Shown here piece by piece: positions 53,301 through 63,999 of a stretch of DNA of 64,000 bases. This DNA is from Dermacentor variabilis (taxonomy: Eukaryota; Arthropoda; Arachnida; Ixodida; Ixodidae), in NCBI RefSeq assembly GCF_050947875.1, contig NC_134568.1, positions 253,695,778 through 253,759,777 of the forward strand. Direction: 5' to 3'. Made by a program: the position numbers and the translations under genes. Under the pieces are notes generated by a model. It saw only the letters and a list, made by a program, of their open reading frames with translations, did not search any database and had not been told where the DNA came from. The first letter of the stretch is position 1, and each line of letters opens with the position of its first letter.

Positions 53301-55826
53301 CTTCTTCCGCAAGCGGGATAGCCGAAAGTGGACGTGGAGGAGCCCGAACGGCGAGGCTAGAAATGAAATAGACTTCATACTCTGCCCTGAACCCTGGCAT
53401 CATACAAGATGTGGACGTGCTCAGCAAGGTGCGCTGCAGTGACCATAGGATGGTAAGAACTCGAATTAGCCTAGACCTGAGGATGGAACGGAAGAAACTG
53501 GTACATAAAAAACATATCAATGAGTTAGCGGTAAGAGGGAAAATAGAGGAATTCCAGATCAAGCTACAGAAGAGGTATTCGGCTTTAACTCGGGAAGAGG
53601 ACCTTAGTGTTGGAGCAATGAATGACAATCTTGTGGGCATCATTAAGGAGTGTGCAATAGAAGTCGGTGGTGACTCCGTTAGACAGGATACCAGTAAGCT
53701 ATAGCAGGAGACGAGAGGTCTCATCAAGAAACGCCAATGTCTGAAAGCCTCTAACCCTACAGCTAGAATAGAACTGGCAGAACTTTCGAAGTTAATCAAC
53801 AAGCGTAAGACAGCTGACATAAGGTACTATAATATGGATAGAATTGAGTATGCTCTCAGGAACGGAGGAAGCCCAAAAGCAGTGAAGAAGAAACTAGGAA
53901 TTGGCAAGAATCAGATGTGTGCGTTAAGAGACAAAGCCGGCAATATCGTTACTAATATGGATGAGATAGTTCAAGTGGCTGAGGAGTTCTATAGAGATTT
54001 CTACAGTACCAGTGGCACCCACGACGATAATGGAAGAGAGAATAGTCTAGAGGAATTCGAAATCCCACAGGTAACATCGGGAGAAGTAAAGAAAGCCTTG
54101 GGAGCTATGCAAAGGGGGAAGGCAGCTGGGGAGGATCAGGTAACAGCAGATTTGTTGAAGGATGGTGGGCAGATTGTTCTGGAGAAACTGACCACCCTGT
54201 ATACGCAATGCCTCATGACTTCGAGCGTACCGGAATCTTGGAAAAACGCTAACATGATCCCAATCCATAAGAAAGGGGACGCCAAAGACTTGAAAAATTA
54301 TAGACCGATCAGCTTACTGTCCGTTGCCTTCAAAGTATTTACTACGGTAATGGCAAATAGAATCAGGAACACCTTAGACTTCCCTCAACCAACCAACCAG
54401 GCAGGATTCCGTAAAGCCTACTCAACAATAGACCGCATTCATACTATCAATCAGGTGATAGAAAAATGTGCGGAATAAAACCAACCTTTATACATTTTAA
54501 AACTCATAGTGCGCAAACAAACAGGGACTTGATCGCGCAGATCTGTGTGTATTATATGCGCTATAGGCGTGCTCTGTTTGACTAGATCGCGCAGATCTGT
54601 GGGTATTCAAGCAGGTGGTTCTTCAAAAATAAAACCAGTTGTTAGAGAGCGCTCGTCCTTGTGTTTCTTCTATTCTTCGTCCCTGTTTGTTTGCGCACAA
54701 TAAGTTTTAATATAAATTTGTTCCAACAAGGCCGACTCGCAGTCAACCTTTATATATAGCTTTCATTGATTACGAGAAAGCGTTTGATTCAGTCGAAACC
54801 TCAGCAGTCATGGAGGCATCGCGGAATCAGGGTGTAGACGAGCCGTATGTAAAAATACTAAAAGATATCTATAGCGGCTCCACAGCCACCGTAGTACTCC
54901 ATAAAGAAAGCAACAAAATCCCAATAAAGAAAGGCGTCAGGCAGGGAGATACAATCTCTCCAATGCTATTCACAGCGTGTTTACAGGAGGTATTCAGAGA
55001 CCTGGATTGGGAAGAATTGGGGATAAGAGTTAATGGAGAATACCTTAGTAACTTGCGATTCGCTGATGATATTGCCTTGCTTAGTAACTCAGGGGACCAA
55101 CTGCAATGCATGCTCACTGACCTGGAGAGGCAAAGCCGAAGGGTGGCTCTAAAAATTAATCTGCAGAAAACTAAAGTAATGTTTAACAGTCTCGGAAGAG
55201 AACAGCAGTTTACGATAGGTAGTGAGGCACTGGAAGTGGTAAGGGAATACATCTACTTAGGACAGGTAGTGACTGCGGATCCGGATCATGAGACTGAAAT
55301 AATCAGAAGAATAAGAATGGGCTGGGGTGCGTTTGGCAGGCAGTATCAAATCATGAACAGCAGGTAGCCTATATCCCTCAAGAGAAAAGTTTATAACCAG
55401 CTGTGTCTTACCAGTACTCACGTACGGGGCAGAAACCTGGAGGCTTACGAAAAGGGTTCTACTTAAATTGAGGACGACGCAACGAGCTATGGAAAGAAGA
55501 ATGATAGGTGTAACGTTAAGGGATAAGAAAAGAGCTGATTGGGTGAGGGAACAAACGCGAGTTAATGATAGTTGAAATCAAGAAAAATAAATGGGCATGG
55601 GCAGGACACGTAATGAGGAGGGAAGATAACCGATGGTCATTAAGAGTTACGGAATGGATTCCAAGGGAAGGGAAGCGTAGCAGAGGGCGGCAGAAAGTTA
55701 GGTGCGCGGATGAGATTAAGAAGTTTGCAGGGACAACATGGCCACAATTAGTATAAGACCTGGGTAGTTGGAGGAGTATGGGAGAGGCCTTTTCCCTCCA
55801 GTGGGCGTAACCAGGCTGATGATGAT

Positions 55827-55828
<2 letters not shown>
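53298..55828 (+). pseudogene. RTE LINE copy A: endonuclease C-terminus plus RT (5'-truncated)
   Basis: Starts inside the endonuclease at the point equal to about 59911 in copy B (CTTCTTCCGCAAGCGGG). Pieces: RCSDHRMVRTRISLDLRMER; an in-frame TAG at 53702-53704; then the same frame continues through the linker and RT (RGKAAGEDQVTADLLKDGG, MIPIHKKGDAKDLKNYRPIS) to 54478. A 251-bp insertion follows (54493-54743), then AFIDYEKAFDSVE, VRQGDTISPMLF and LRFADDIALLSNS with an intact active site. A stop at 55365-55367 and a frameshift precede the C terminus GRQKVRCADEIKKFAGTTWP. It ends in GATGATGATC at about 55826, then (TA)n. About 95% identical to copy B by eye. Confidence 0.93.
54493..54743. mobile_element. 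251-bp inverted-repeat insertion with 11-bp target-site duplication
   Basis: CAACCTTTATA flanks it at 54482-54492 and 54744-54754, and copy B lacks it. It contains 32-bp inverted arms at 54497-54528 and 54678-54709 (2 mismatches), with GTGCGCAAACAAACAGGGAC as the core, and a further ~34 bp outside the right arm. No ORF. Confidence 0.9.

Positions 55829-55882
<54 letters not shown>
55829..55882. repeat. (TA)n microsatellite
   Basis: About 27 TA units between the RTE 3' end and the foldback element. Confidence 0.97.
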
Positions 55883-55884
<2 letters not shown>

Positions 55885-56674
55885 ATGTTTCAGCGAACAC
55901 TTTCAAAAATCTTTAAAAGTTGCCTGTGGCAGATATCACAATTCTAGTTCATGAGCTGGTCTACTCGAGGCGGCGGACAATACTTGCAACAAAAAAATTG
56001 AGATCCAAACTCGACTAATTAATAAAAAATCACTAATTAAGTTTCTAAACAAGTACATTATGGCCCATATTGCAACTTTATATTTGCTAAAATTATAGCC
56101 ACGGAGTTCCCAAGGCGGATGCACTTGGAACGAATCTTCAAGATGGCGCCAGATTCGATATATAAGTTCCCGAACTTAGCGGAAGAATGCATTGGCGTTC
56201 CAGTTAATTTGTTAACAAAACGTCATTTCATGCACTGAAGCACACACACAAAAAAAAATTAAATTATGGGGTTTTACGTGCCAAAACCACTTTCTGATTA
56301 TGTGGAACGCCGTAGTGGGGGACTCCGGAAATTTTGACCACCTGGGGTTCTTTAACGTGCACCTAATACAGGGGTATTTTCACATTTCGCCCCCATCGGA
56401 ATGCGGCCGCCGTGGCCGGATCCCGCGATCTCGCGCTCAGCAGCCCAACACCATAGCCACTGAGCAACCACGGCGGGTAGAAGCACACAAGTAACTGGAA
56501 CGCCAAGCATTTCTCCGCAAAGTTCGGGAATTTATATCTCGAAACTGGTGTCGTCCTGAGAATTCGTTCCAAGTGGATCCGCATTGCCAAGTCCACTGCT
56601 AGAATTTGTAAATTGCAATATGGGTCATAAGATAATTAGCTAAAAAGTTAATTAGTGAATTCTTGTCAATTAGT

Positions 56675-56678
<4 letters not shown>
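55883..56678. mobile_element. Large foldback (palindromic) element with a SINE at its apex
   Basis: The left arm (about 56017-56206) and the right arm read in reverse (about 56676-56493) share CGACTAATT/GACTAATT, CACTAATTAA, CCCATATTGCAA, CACTTGGAACGAAT, TTCCCGAACTT and GGCGTTCCAGTTA in the same order. The left arm extends a further ~130 bp out to GGATGTTTCAGCGAACACTTT; the matching right extension is missing and (TA)n begins there, so the right end is truncated. No transposase. Confidence 0.82.
56247..56479 (-). repeat. Tick-type tRNA-SINE at foldback apex, 10-bp target duplication
   Basis: Body and head as in other copies, with the AAATTAAATT-type tail shared with the 46443 copy. GAAGCACACA flanks it at 56237-56246 and 56480-56489. 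The B box region has a small deletion. Confidence 0.93.

Positions 56679-56764
<86 letters not shown>
56679..56764. repeat. (TA)n microsatellite
   Basis: About 43 TA units separating the foldback from the Gypsy leader. Confidence 0.97.
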
Positions 56765-56766
<2 letters not shown>

Positions 56767-56989
56767 CAAGCATTTATGCGGACTTCATCTGCATCTGTAC
56801 AAAGTCATCATCATTCATCAGCTCGTGTTCGTTTTTGCATCGGCGCCATTTTTCCTTCTTGGAATAAAGCGTCGTCACGACCGTGGTGTTTCAAGTGGTG
56901 GAGGCGCTTTAAGATCCCTTCGACCTCAATCCACTTCAATATCTCTCCTGGAGCTACGTTCGGGACGCCGCTTACGCCAAGAGGCCGCC
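56765..56989 (+). other. Gypsy leader: probable LTR end, polyadenylation signal and primer-binding region
   Basis: Just upstream of gag. AATAAA at 56863-56868 fits the R region of an LTR, and the LTR may end near GTGTTTCA (about 56893), followed by GTGGTGGAGGCGCT where a tRNA primer-binding site would lie. The LTR start is not recognisable because (TA)n sits to the left; the 3' LTR lies beyond the window, so the LTR cannot be confirmed by comparison. Confidence 0.45.
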
Positions 56990-58204
56990 ATGTCGCAAGA
57001 ACAGACCGTAGCGTCCATGATCTCAGTTCAAGTGCCAGCCACCACCACTCCCATCCCTGCCAACAACCGGTATCGCGATCCTGAAATCTTCTCTGGCTTG
57101 CCTGGTGAGGACGTTGAAGACTGGCTCGACAACTACGATCGTGTCAGCGAATACAACAACTGGAACGAGACATCGAGGTTAAACAACGTGCCGTTTTACG
57201 TCTCTCAAGTAGCCAAGACATGGTTCCTGAATCATGAGAGAGACTTCTGTGATTGGTCGTCTTTCAGGGAGCAGCTACGGCGGATTTTCGGCACACCCAC
57301 GGTTCGTTCGGAAGTTGCGAAAAAGAGGCTGTCTGAGCGCGTCCAGCATTATGGCGAGTCGTATACCTCGTACATTGAGGACATCCTCGCGCTTTGCCAC
57401 CGTGTCGACAGTGCCATGCCAGAACCTGATCGCGTGTGACACCTTCTTAAGGGTATCGGATCTACTGCCTTCAACGCACTCGCCGCTCAAAACCCTTCGA
57501 CGGTGTCGGACGTCGTCTCCGTGTGTCAGCGCCTCGACGCCCTGCAGTCAATCCGCTTGCAAACGGACTTTTCCGACAACCACCTGGCAAACAGTATTGA
57601 GCTCCGGTCTATCATTCGAGCCACAATTCGTGAGGAATTGCAAGCGCATGGCTCAACCCCTTGCAGCAGCGCTCACGTCCAACCTGCTTCTACTGACCTA
57701 CGCGGTATTATTAAGCAGGAATTGGCCTCCCTGCACAACGCCCAGCATACCAACGCTTCTCCTTGCCCACAACCGGCTTCTTACGCCCAGATTGCTGCAA
57801 TGCCAGCCGCGCCGTCTCCAATCACACCACCTGCGCCTGTTCACGATCACCTGGCACCTTTAGTCACCCGAGCTCCGAACCCGCCTTACTACCCTGCCTG
57901 GCGTTCGTCGAGGCCTATCTGCTACTACTGCGGCTTTCGAGGACATATCTCCCGGTTTTGCCGACGCCGCCAGCAAGACGAACGTCGTGGTTACGCGGCC
58001 TTTGAACGCGATGAGCCACCTCCTCGCGTTTACCGCACTTATGACGAAAATCCTCCCGTTCGCCGACCTCCATCTCCGGCCAACTTCTCCAACACCGCAC
58101 TCAGCACACGTGCCTCGAGACGCCGCTCCCCATCGCAGCTCCGACGTTCTGTTTCGCCACTTCGACCTGTCTCCCAACTCCATGTCCAGCGACCGGAAAA
58201 CTAA
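56990..58204 (+). pseudogene. Gypsy-type gag with one internal stop
   Basis: The ATG at 56990 sits shortly after the leader and heads a 405-codon frame broken only by TGA at 57437-57439 (after MPEPDRV). The N-terminal half (RYRDPEIFSGLPGEDVEDWL, FREQLRRIFGTP, YGESYTSYIEDILALCHRVD) has the retrotransposon capsid pattern. The C-terminal part carries a CCHC knuckle, CYYCGFRGHISRFC (CX2CX4HX4C), followed by an Arg/Ser/Pro-rich basic tail for RNA binding. It encodes the capsid/nucleocapsid precursor that packages element RNA (family knowledge). The stop could be a C-to-T decay of a CGA codon or, less likely, a recoding site. Pol follows in the -1 frame. Confidence 0.92.
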
Positions 58205-59287
58205 CCAGTGCAGTTTTTGGAGGGAAAACTGTATCGCCGCGAAGTGCTTCAAGTCCTCCTGAACGTCCTTCGAACATGTTATTGGCGTCTGTGGAGGGTG
58301 TGCCTTTGTTAGCTCTGATTGACACGGGAGCTACTATATCTGTTATGCGTGCGGACCTGTGCTCTCGTCTGCGGAAAGTGAAGACGCCTTATATTGGATC
58401 ATCCCTGATTGGGGCTAATGGAGCAATCATTCGACCATCAGCCCAATGTACAGCACGCGTCTTCATTGATGGTATCCGTCATCACATTAAGTTCGCAATT
58501 TTATTCCCGTGCGCTCATGAACTAATTTTAGGTTGGGACTTTCTCTCGTCAGCGTCCGCTTTAACCTCTTGCCGTCAACGTGTACTCCATATGACCGAGA
58601 GAGTTCATTGCAGCGGGAGTGCCGATGAGCCACGACTGCGTTTTCTCACTGCTGCCGATTCTGTACTGCCTCCCGGCAACGAGCAACTCATAAGTCTCTA
58701 TTCTACAGACATCAACGATGGCGACGTGTTCATCACTCCTTACGGTCGCTGTCTTGCCCGTGGGATTCTCTTCGCTTCCTGCCTGGTGCGGTTCAAAGAA
58801 AGCTCTGCGTTAATCATCGCTTTAAACGCGACCACTGAGACAATCCTCCTACCTCAAGGCTTCGCAGTGACCTGTTATGTGGATACCCAACCAGTCTCCC
58901 TGCTTCCTCTTGCCACCTCGCAAGCTCTTCCTCAACAGGACAAATCTGCTTCATCTGCCTTTGCTTCCGTGATAAGTCCTGACCTTACTGCTGCTCAACA
59001 TGAAGCGTTGCTAAAGTTGCTTACGAAGCACCAGGCCTCCTTTGATATGGATACTTCGTCACTCGGACAGACTTCCGTTGCCTTCCATCGTATCGACACC
59101 GATGGCCAGACTATTGTACGCCGTCGTCCCTACCGAGTCTCTTTGGCCGAACGCAAAATCATCGAGGAGAACGTCGCCGATATGCTGAAAAGAAACGTCA
59201 TACGTCCCTCCGCCAGTTCTTGGTCATCACCCGTCGTTTTAGTGCAGAAGATGGATCGGTACGATTTTGTGTTGACTACCGTGCGCT
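58201..59287 (+). pseudogene. Gypsy-type pol, part 1: protease and start of RT
   Basis: Open in the -1 frame relative to gag, including upstream of the ATG at 58276, so pol is probably made by frameshifting from gag. The aspartic protease motif is LIDTGATISVM (about 58312-58344), with the later LILGWDFL pattern. RT begins with the PYRVSLAERKIIEENVADML region and SSWSSPVVLVQK. A one-base deletion near 59250 shifts the frame just before GSVRFCVDYRAL. At 59287 an RTE LINE interrupts the gene; homology resumes at 62223. The protease would mature Gag-Pol. The lesion means no full RT can be made. Confidence 0.92.
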
Positions 59288-59337
59288 CCGGACTACCGGA
59301 GTGACTACCGGAGTGACTACCGTGTTGACTCCGGACA

Positions 59338-62144
59338 GGCCGCCATTGGAATCTGAACCTGGCAACGTTTAACGTTAGAACGCTATCTAGTGAGGCGAGT
59401 CTAGCAGTGTTATTGGAGGAATTAGAGGGTAGTAAATGGGATATAATAGGGCTCAGTGAGGTTAGGAGGACAAAAGAAGCATATACAGTGCTAAAAAGCG
59501 GGCATGTACTGTGTTACCGGGGCTTAGCGGAGAGACGAGAACTAGGAGTCGGATTCCTGATTAATAAGGAAATAGCTGGTAACATACAGGAATTATATAG
59601 CATTAACGAGAGGGTGGCAGGTCTTGTTGTGAAACTTAATAAGAGGTACAAATTGAAGGGGGTACAAGTCTATGCCCCTACATGCAGTCATGATGACCAG
59701 GAAGTCGAAAGCTTTTATGAAGACGTGGAATCGGCGATGGGTAAAGTCAAAACAAAATACACTCTACTGATGGGCGACTTCAATGCCAGGGTAGGCAAGA
59801 AGCAGGCTGGAGACATGTCAGTGGGCGAATATGGCATAGGCTCTAGGAAGAGCAGAGGAGAATTATTAGTAGAGTTTGCAGAACAGAATAATATGCGGAT
59901 AATGAACACCTTTTTCCGCAAGCGGGTTAGTCGAAAGTGGACGTGGAGGAGCCCGAATGGTGAGACTAGAAATGAAATCGACTTCATACCCTGCGCGAAC
60001 CCTGGCATCATACAAGATGTAGACGTGCTCGGCAAGGTACGCTGCAGTGACCATAGGATGGTAAGAACTCGAATTAGCCTAGACTTGAGGAGGGAACGGA
60101 AGAAACTGGTACACAAGAAGCTAATCAATGAGTTAGCGGTAAGAGGGAAACTAGAGGAATTCCGGATCAAGCTACAGAACAGGTATTCGGCTTTAACTCA
60201 GGAAGAGGACCTTAGTGTTGAAGCAATGAACGACAATCTTACGGACATCATTAAGGAGCGTGAAATAGAAGTCGGTGGTAACTCCGTTAGACAGGATACC
60301 AGTAAGCTATAGCAGGAGACGAGAGGTCTCATCAAGAAACGCCAATGTCTGAAAGCCTCTAACCCTACAGCTAGAATAGAACTGGCAGAACTTTCGAAGT
60401 TAATCAACAAGCGTAAGACAGCTGACATAAGGAACTATAATATGGATAGAATTGAACATTCTCTCAAGAACGGAGGAAGCCTAAAAGCAGTGAAAAAGAA
60501 ACGAAGAATAGGCAAGAATCAGATGTATGCATTAAGAGACAAAGCCGGCAATATCGTTACTAATATAGATGAGGTAGTTCAAGTGGCTGAGGAGTTCTAT
60601 AGAGATGTATACAGTACCAGTGGCACCCACGACGATAATGTGAGAGAGAATAGCCTAGAAGAATTTGAAATCCCATAAGTAACGCCGGAAGAAGTAAAGA
60701 ACGCCTTGGGAGCTAAGCAAAGGGGGAAGGCAGCTGGGGAGGATAAGGTAACAGCAGATTTGTTGAAGGATGGTGGGCACATTGTTCTAGAAAAACTAGC
60801 CACCCTATATACGCAATGCCTCATGACCTCGAGCGTACCGGAATCTTGGAAGAACGCTAACATAATCCTAATCCATAAGAAAGGGGACTAGACCGATAGA
60901 CCGATCAGCTTACTGTCCGTTGCCTACAAAGTATTTAGTAAGGTAATCGCATATAGAATCAGGAACACCTTAGACTTCTGTCAGCCAAAGGACCAGGCAG
61001 GATTCCGTAAAGGCTACTCAACAAGATACCATATTCACACTATCAATCAGGTGATAGGGAAATGTGCGGAATATAACCAACCCTTATATATAGCTTTCAT
61101 TGATTACGAAAAAGCGTTTGATTCAGTCGAAACCTCAGCAGTCATGGAGGCATTAGGGAATCAGGGTGTAGAGGAGCCATAAGTAAAAATACTGAAAGAT
61201 ATCTATAGCGGCTCCACAGCCATCGTAGTCATCCATAAACAAAGCAACAAAATCCCAATAAAGAAAGGCGTCAGACAGGGAGATACGATCTCTCCAATGC
61301 TATTCACACCGTGTTTACAGGAGGTATTCAGAGACCTGGAGGGGAAGAATTGGAGATAAAAGTTGATGGAGAATACCTTAGCAACTTGCGATTCGCTGAT
61401 GATATTGCCTTGCTTAGTAACTCAGGAGACCAATTGCAATGCATGCTCACTGACCTGGAGAGGCAAAGCAGAAGGGTGGGTCTGAAAATTAATCTGCAGA
61501 AAACTAAAGTAATCCTTAACAGTCTCGCAAGAGAACAGCAATTTACAATAGGTAACGAGGCACTGGAAGTGGTAAGCGAATACATCTACTTAGGGCAGGT
61601 AGTGACGGCGGATCCGGATCATGAGACGGAAATAAACAGAAGAATAAGAATGGGCTGGGGTGCGTTTGGCAGGCATTCTCAAATCATGAACAGCAGGTTG
61701 CCACTATCCCTCAAAAGGAAAGTGTATAACAGCTGTGTGTTACCAGTACTCACATATGGTGCAGAAACCTGGAGGCTTACGAAAAGGGTTCTGCTGAAAT
61801 TGAGGACGACGCAACGAGCTATGGAAAGAAGAATGATGGGTGTGACGTTAAGGGATAAGAAAAGAGCAGATTGGGTGAGGCAACAAACGCGGGTAAACAT
61901 CTTAGTTGAAATCAAGAAAAAGAAATGGGCATGGGCCGGACATGTAATGAGGAGGGAAGATAACCGATGGTCACTAAGGGTTACGGACTGGATTCCAAGG
62001 GAAGGGATGCGTAGCAGGGGGCGGCAGAAAGTTAGGTGGGCGGATGACATTAAGACGTTTGCAGGGACAACATGGCCGCAATTAGTACATGACCGGGGTA
62101 GTTGGAGAAGTATGGGAGAGGCCTTTGCCCTGCAGTGGGCGTAA
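59338..62144 (+). pseudogene. RTE endonuclease-RT ORF of copy B (broken)
   Basis: The endonuclease opens at LATFNVRTL (about 59360) and shows GLSEVRR, VYAPT, LLMGDFNARVG and the SDHR motif (about 60046). Reading continues to an in-frame TAG at 60310-60312, then the linker and RT: a TAA near 60676, RGKAAGEDKVTADLLKDGG, ILIHKKGD, a TAG and short deletion at about 60888, AFIDYEKAFDSVE, a TAA near 61180, VRQGDTISPMLF, a frameshift at about 61342, then an open frame 61311-62144 with LRFADDIALLSNS (active site intact), LPVLTYGAETWRLTK, HVMRREDNRWSLRV and the C terminus FALQWA. RTE proteins pair an AP-endonuclease with RT and no RNase H (family knowledge), as seen. It is the template for aligning copy A. 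Confidence 0.94.
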
Positions 62145-62150
62145 CTAGGC

Positions 62151-62212
<62 letters not shown>
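62151..62212 (+). repeat. (TGA)n tail of RTE copy B
   Basis: About 20 TGA units directly at the LINE 3' end, as in other RTE copies in the window. Confidence 0.97.
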
Positions 62213-62213
<1 letters not shown>

Positions 62214-63999
62214 CCGTGCGCTAAACAAGATCACCCGTAAGGATGTATATCCGATGCCCCGTATCGATGACGCCCTTGATTCGTTGCAAGGCGCGCAATA
62301 CTGTTCCAGCCTTGATCTTCGCTCCGGATATTGGCAAATTCCAATGCACGAAGCGGACAAAGAAAAGACCGCCTTTTCTACTCCGGATGGTCTTTACGAG
62401 TTTAATGTAATGCCTTTTGGTCTATGCAATGCTCCCGCAACATTTGAAAGAATGATCGACACTCTTCTTCGCGGCCTCAAGTGGAAAACTTGTCTATGTT
62501 ACCTCGACGACATCCTCGTGTTTTCCTCGACTTTCACTGACCATCTGCAACGCTTAGATGAAGTGCTCACATGCCTTTCTTATGCCGGACTTCAACTAAA
62601 CACGAGGAAGTGCCGTTTCGCTAGCACAACGATTAAAGTCCTGGGTCATCTCGTTAGCAAAGACGGCATCCAGCCTGATCCGGATAAAATTTCCGCGGTG
62701 CTCAACTTTCCACGCCCACTTCGTGCAAAAGAACTGCGCAGCTTCATTGGACTCGCCTCATACTTTCGACGTTTTATCCGGAACTTTGCCAGCATTGCCT
62801 CGCCCCTCCACAAGCTCCTTGCTAGTTCCAGTTCCTTCGACTTGAACGATGAGTGTGAAGCCGCGTTCCAAGAACTCAAGCGCGCACTAACATCCCCACC
62901 TGTTCTTTGTCATTTTGATGACAAGGCGCCCACATTACTGCATACTGACGCCAGCGGTCACGGAATTGGTGCCGTACTGCTGCAGCGCGACCACGAATTT
63001 TGCGAAAAGGTTGTTGCATATGCAAGCCGCACTCTCACTTCCGCGGAAAAGAAGTACTCGATAACCGAACAAGAGTGCTTGGCTGTTGTCTGGTCCATTC
63101 AGAAATTTCGTCCATATCTCCACGGTCGACATTTCACGGTTGTGACCGACCACCATGCCCTATGTTGGTTGTCGACGATCAAAAACTTGTCTGGGCGCCT
63201 TGGCCGCTGGATACTCCGATTACAAGCATATGATTTCGATGTCATATATAAGTCCGGACGGAAGCACCAAGATGCCGATGCTCTTTCACGATGCCCATTA
63301 CCGCCATCATCGGAGCACATCACATCACCTTGTCAAATTGGCTGCACGGAGGACGCTTCGTCTATTACACCGATTTCTTCCTTGACTCCATCAAACCGCC
63401 CTTCAGTGCTTTCCACTCACCAGCGCGCCGATTCCTATTGCCATGGTATCATCAATCGCCTTAGCGGTGTTTCATCTCCACCCAATGCCAGGCTACGGAA
63501 ACAGCTCAAACTGTTCAAGTTTGAAGACGGCGTGCTCTACCGGTACATTTTTCACCCAGAAGGCCATCGATGGGTTCCCGTTCTACCGCGCTCTCTTCGC
63601 GCTGCAGTTCTGCAGGCCTCACACGATGACCCTACGTCAGGCCACTTGGGTTACCACAAAACACACGAGCGCATACGCAGCCGATTCTATTGGCCAGGCC
63701 TTTCCACGAGCATAGCTAAATATGTTGCCTCGTGCACGCTTTGCCAACACCGTTAGCGACCTACTACTCCTCCGGTCGGGACCCTACAACCACTTCCTTG
63801 TCCAGCACAATCCTTCTCTGTCGTCGGCATTGACCTTTTCGGGCCACTCCCACCTACTCCAGACGGCAACAGATGGATCGTCACTGCTGTTGACCATTTG
63901 ACCCGTTACGCTGAAACAGCCTCAATACGCTCAGGAGCTGCCTCAGAAGTAGCGGCCTTCTTCTTGCAGGCTGTCTACTTACGTCATGGGGCGCCTCAC
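62213..63999 (+). pseudogene. Gypsy-type pol, part 2: RT, RNase H, integrase (runs off window)
   Basis: RT resumes at NKITRKDVYPMPRIDDAL and contains FNVMPFGLCNAPATFERMID and the active site CYLDDILVFS. RNase H shows LLHTDASGHGIGAVLL, SITEQECLAVVW and VTDHHALCWL, then DADALSRCP at the RNase H/integrase link. The integrase HHCC zinc domain is visible (HDDPTSGHLGYHKTHERIR, CTLCQHR). A TAG at 63754-63756 directly after CQHR breaks it; the same frame continues into SFSVVGIDLFGPLP (first integrase catalytic Asp), VTAVDHLTRYAE and on to the edge. Protease-RT-RNase H-integrase order is Gypsy/Metaviridae-like (family knowledge). No envelope or 3' LTR is in view. Confidence 0.94.

Larger units (their letters stand above)
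59288..62212 (+). mobile_element. RTE LINE copy B, near full length, inserted in Gypsy RT
   Basis: 2,925 bp between duplicated ACCGTGCGCT (59278-59287; 62213-62222). It comprises a ~50-bp 5' stretch made of repeats of GACTACCG, endonuclease, RT, and a (TGA)n 3' tail at 62151-62212. Removing it plus one duplication (2,935 bp) rejoins the Gypsy RT in frame across DYRAL/NKITRKD. Confidence 0.96.

Noticed and set aside
62145..62360. Poly-serine ORF on the minus strand
   Set aside because: Reverse translation of the (TGA)n tail of the RTE LINE.
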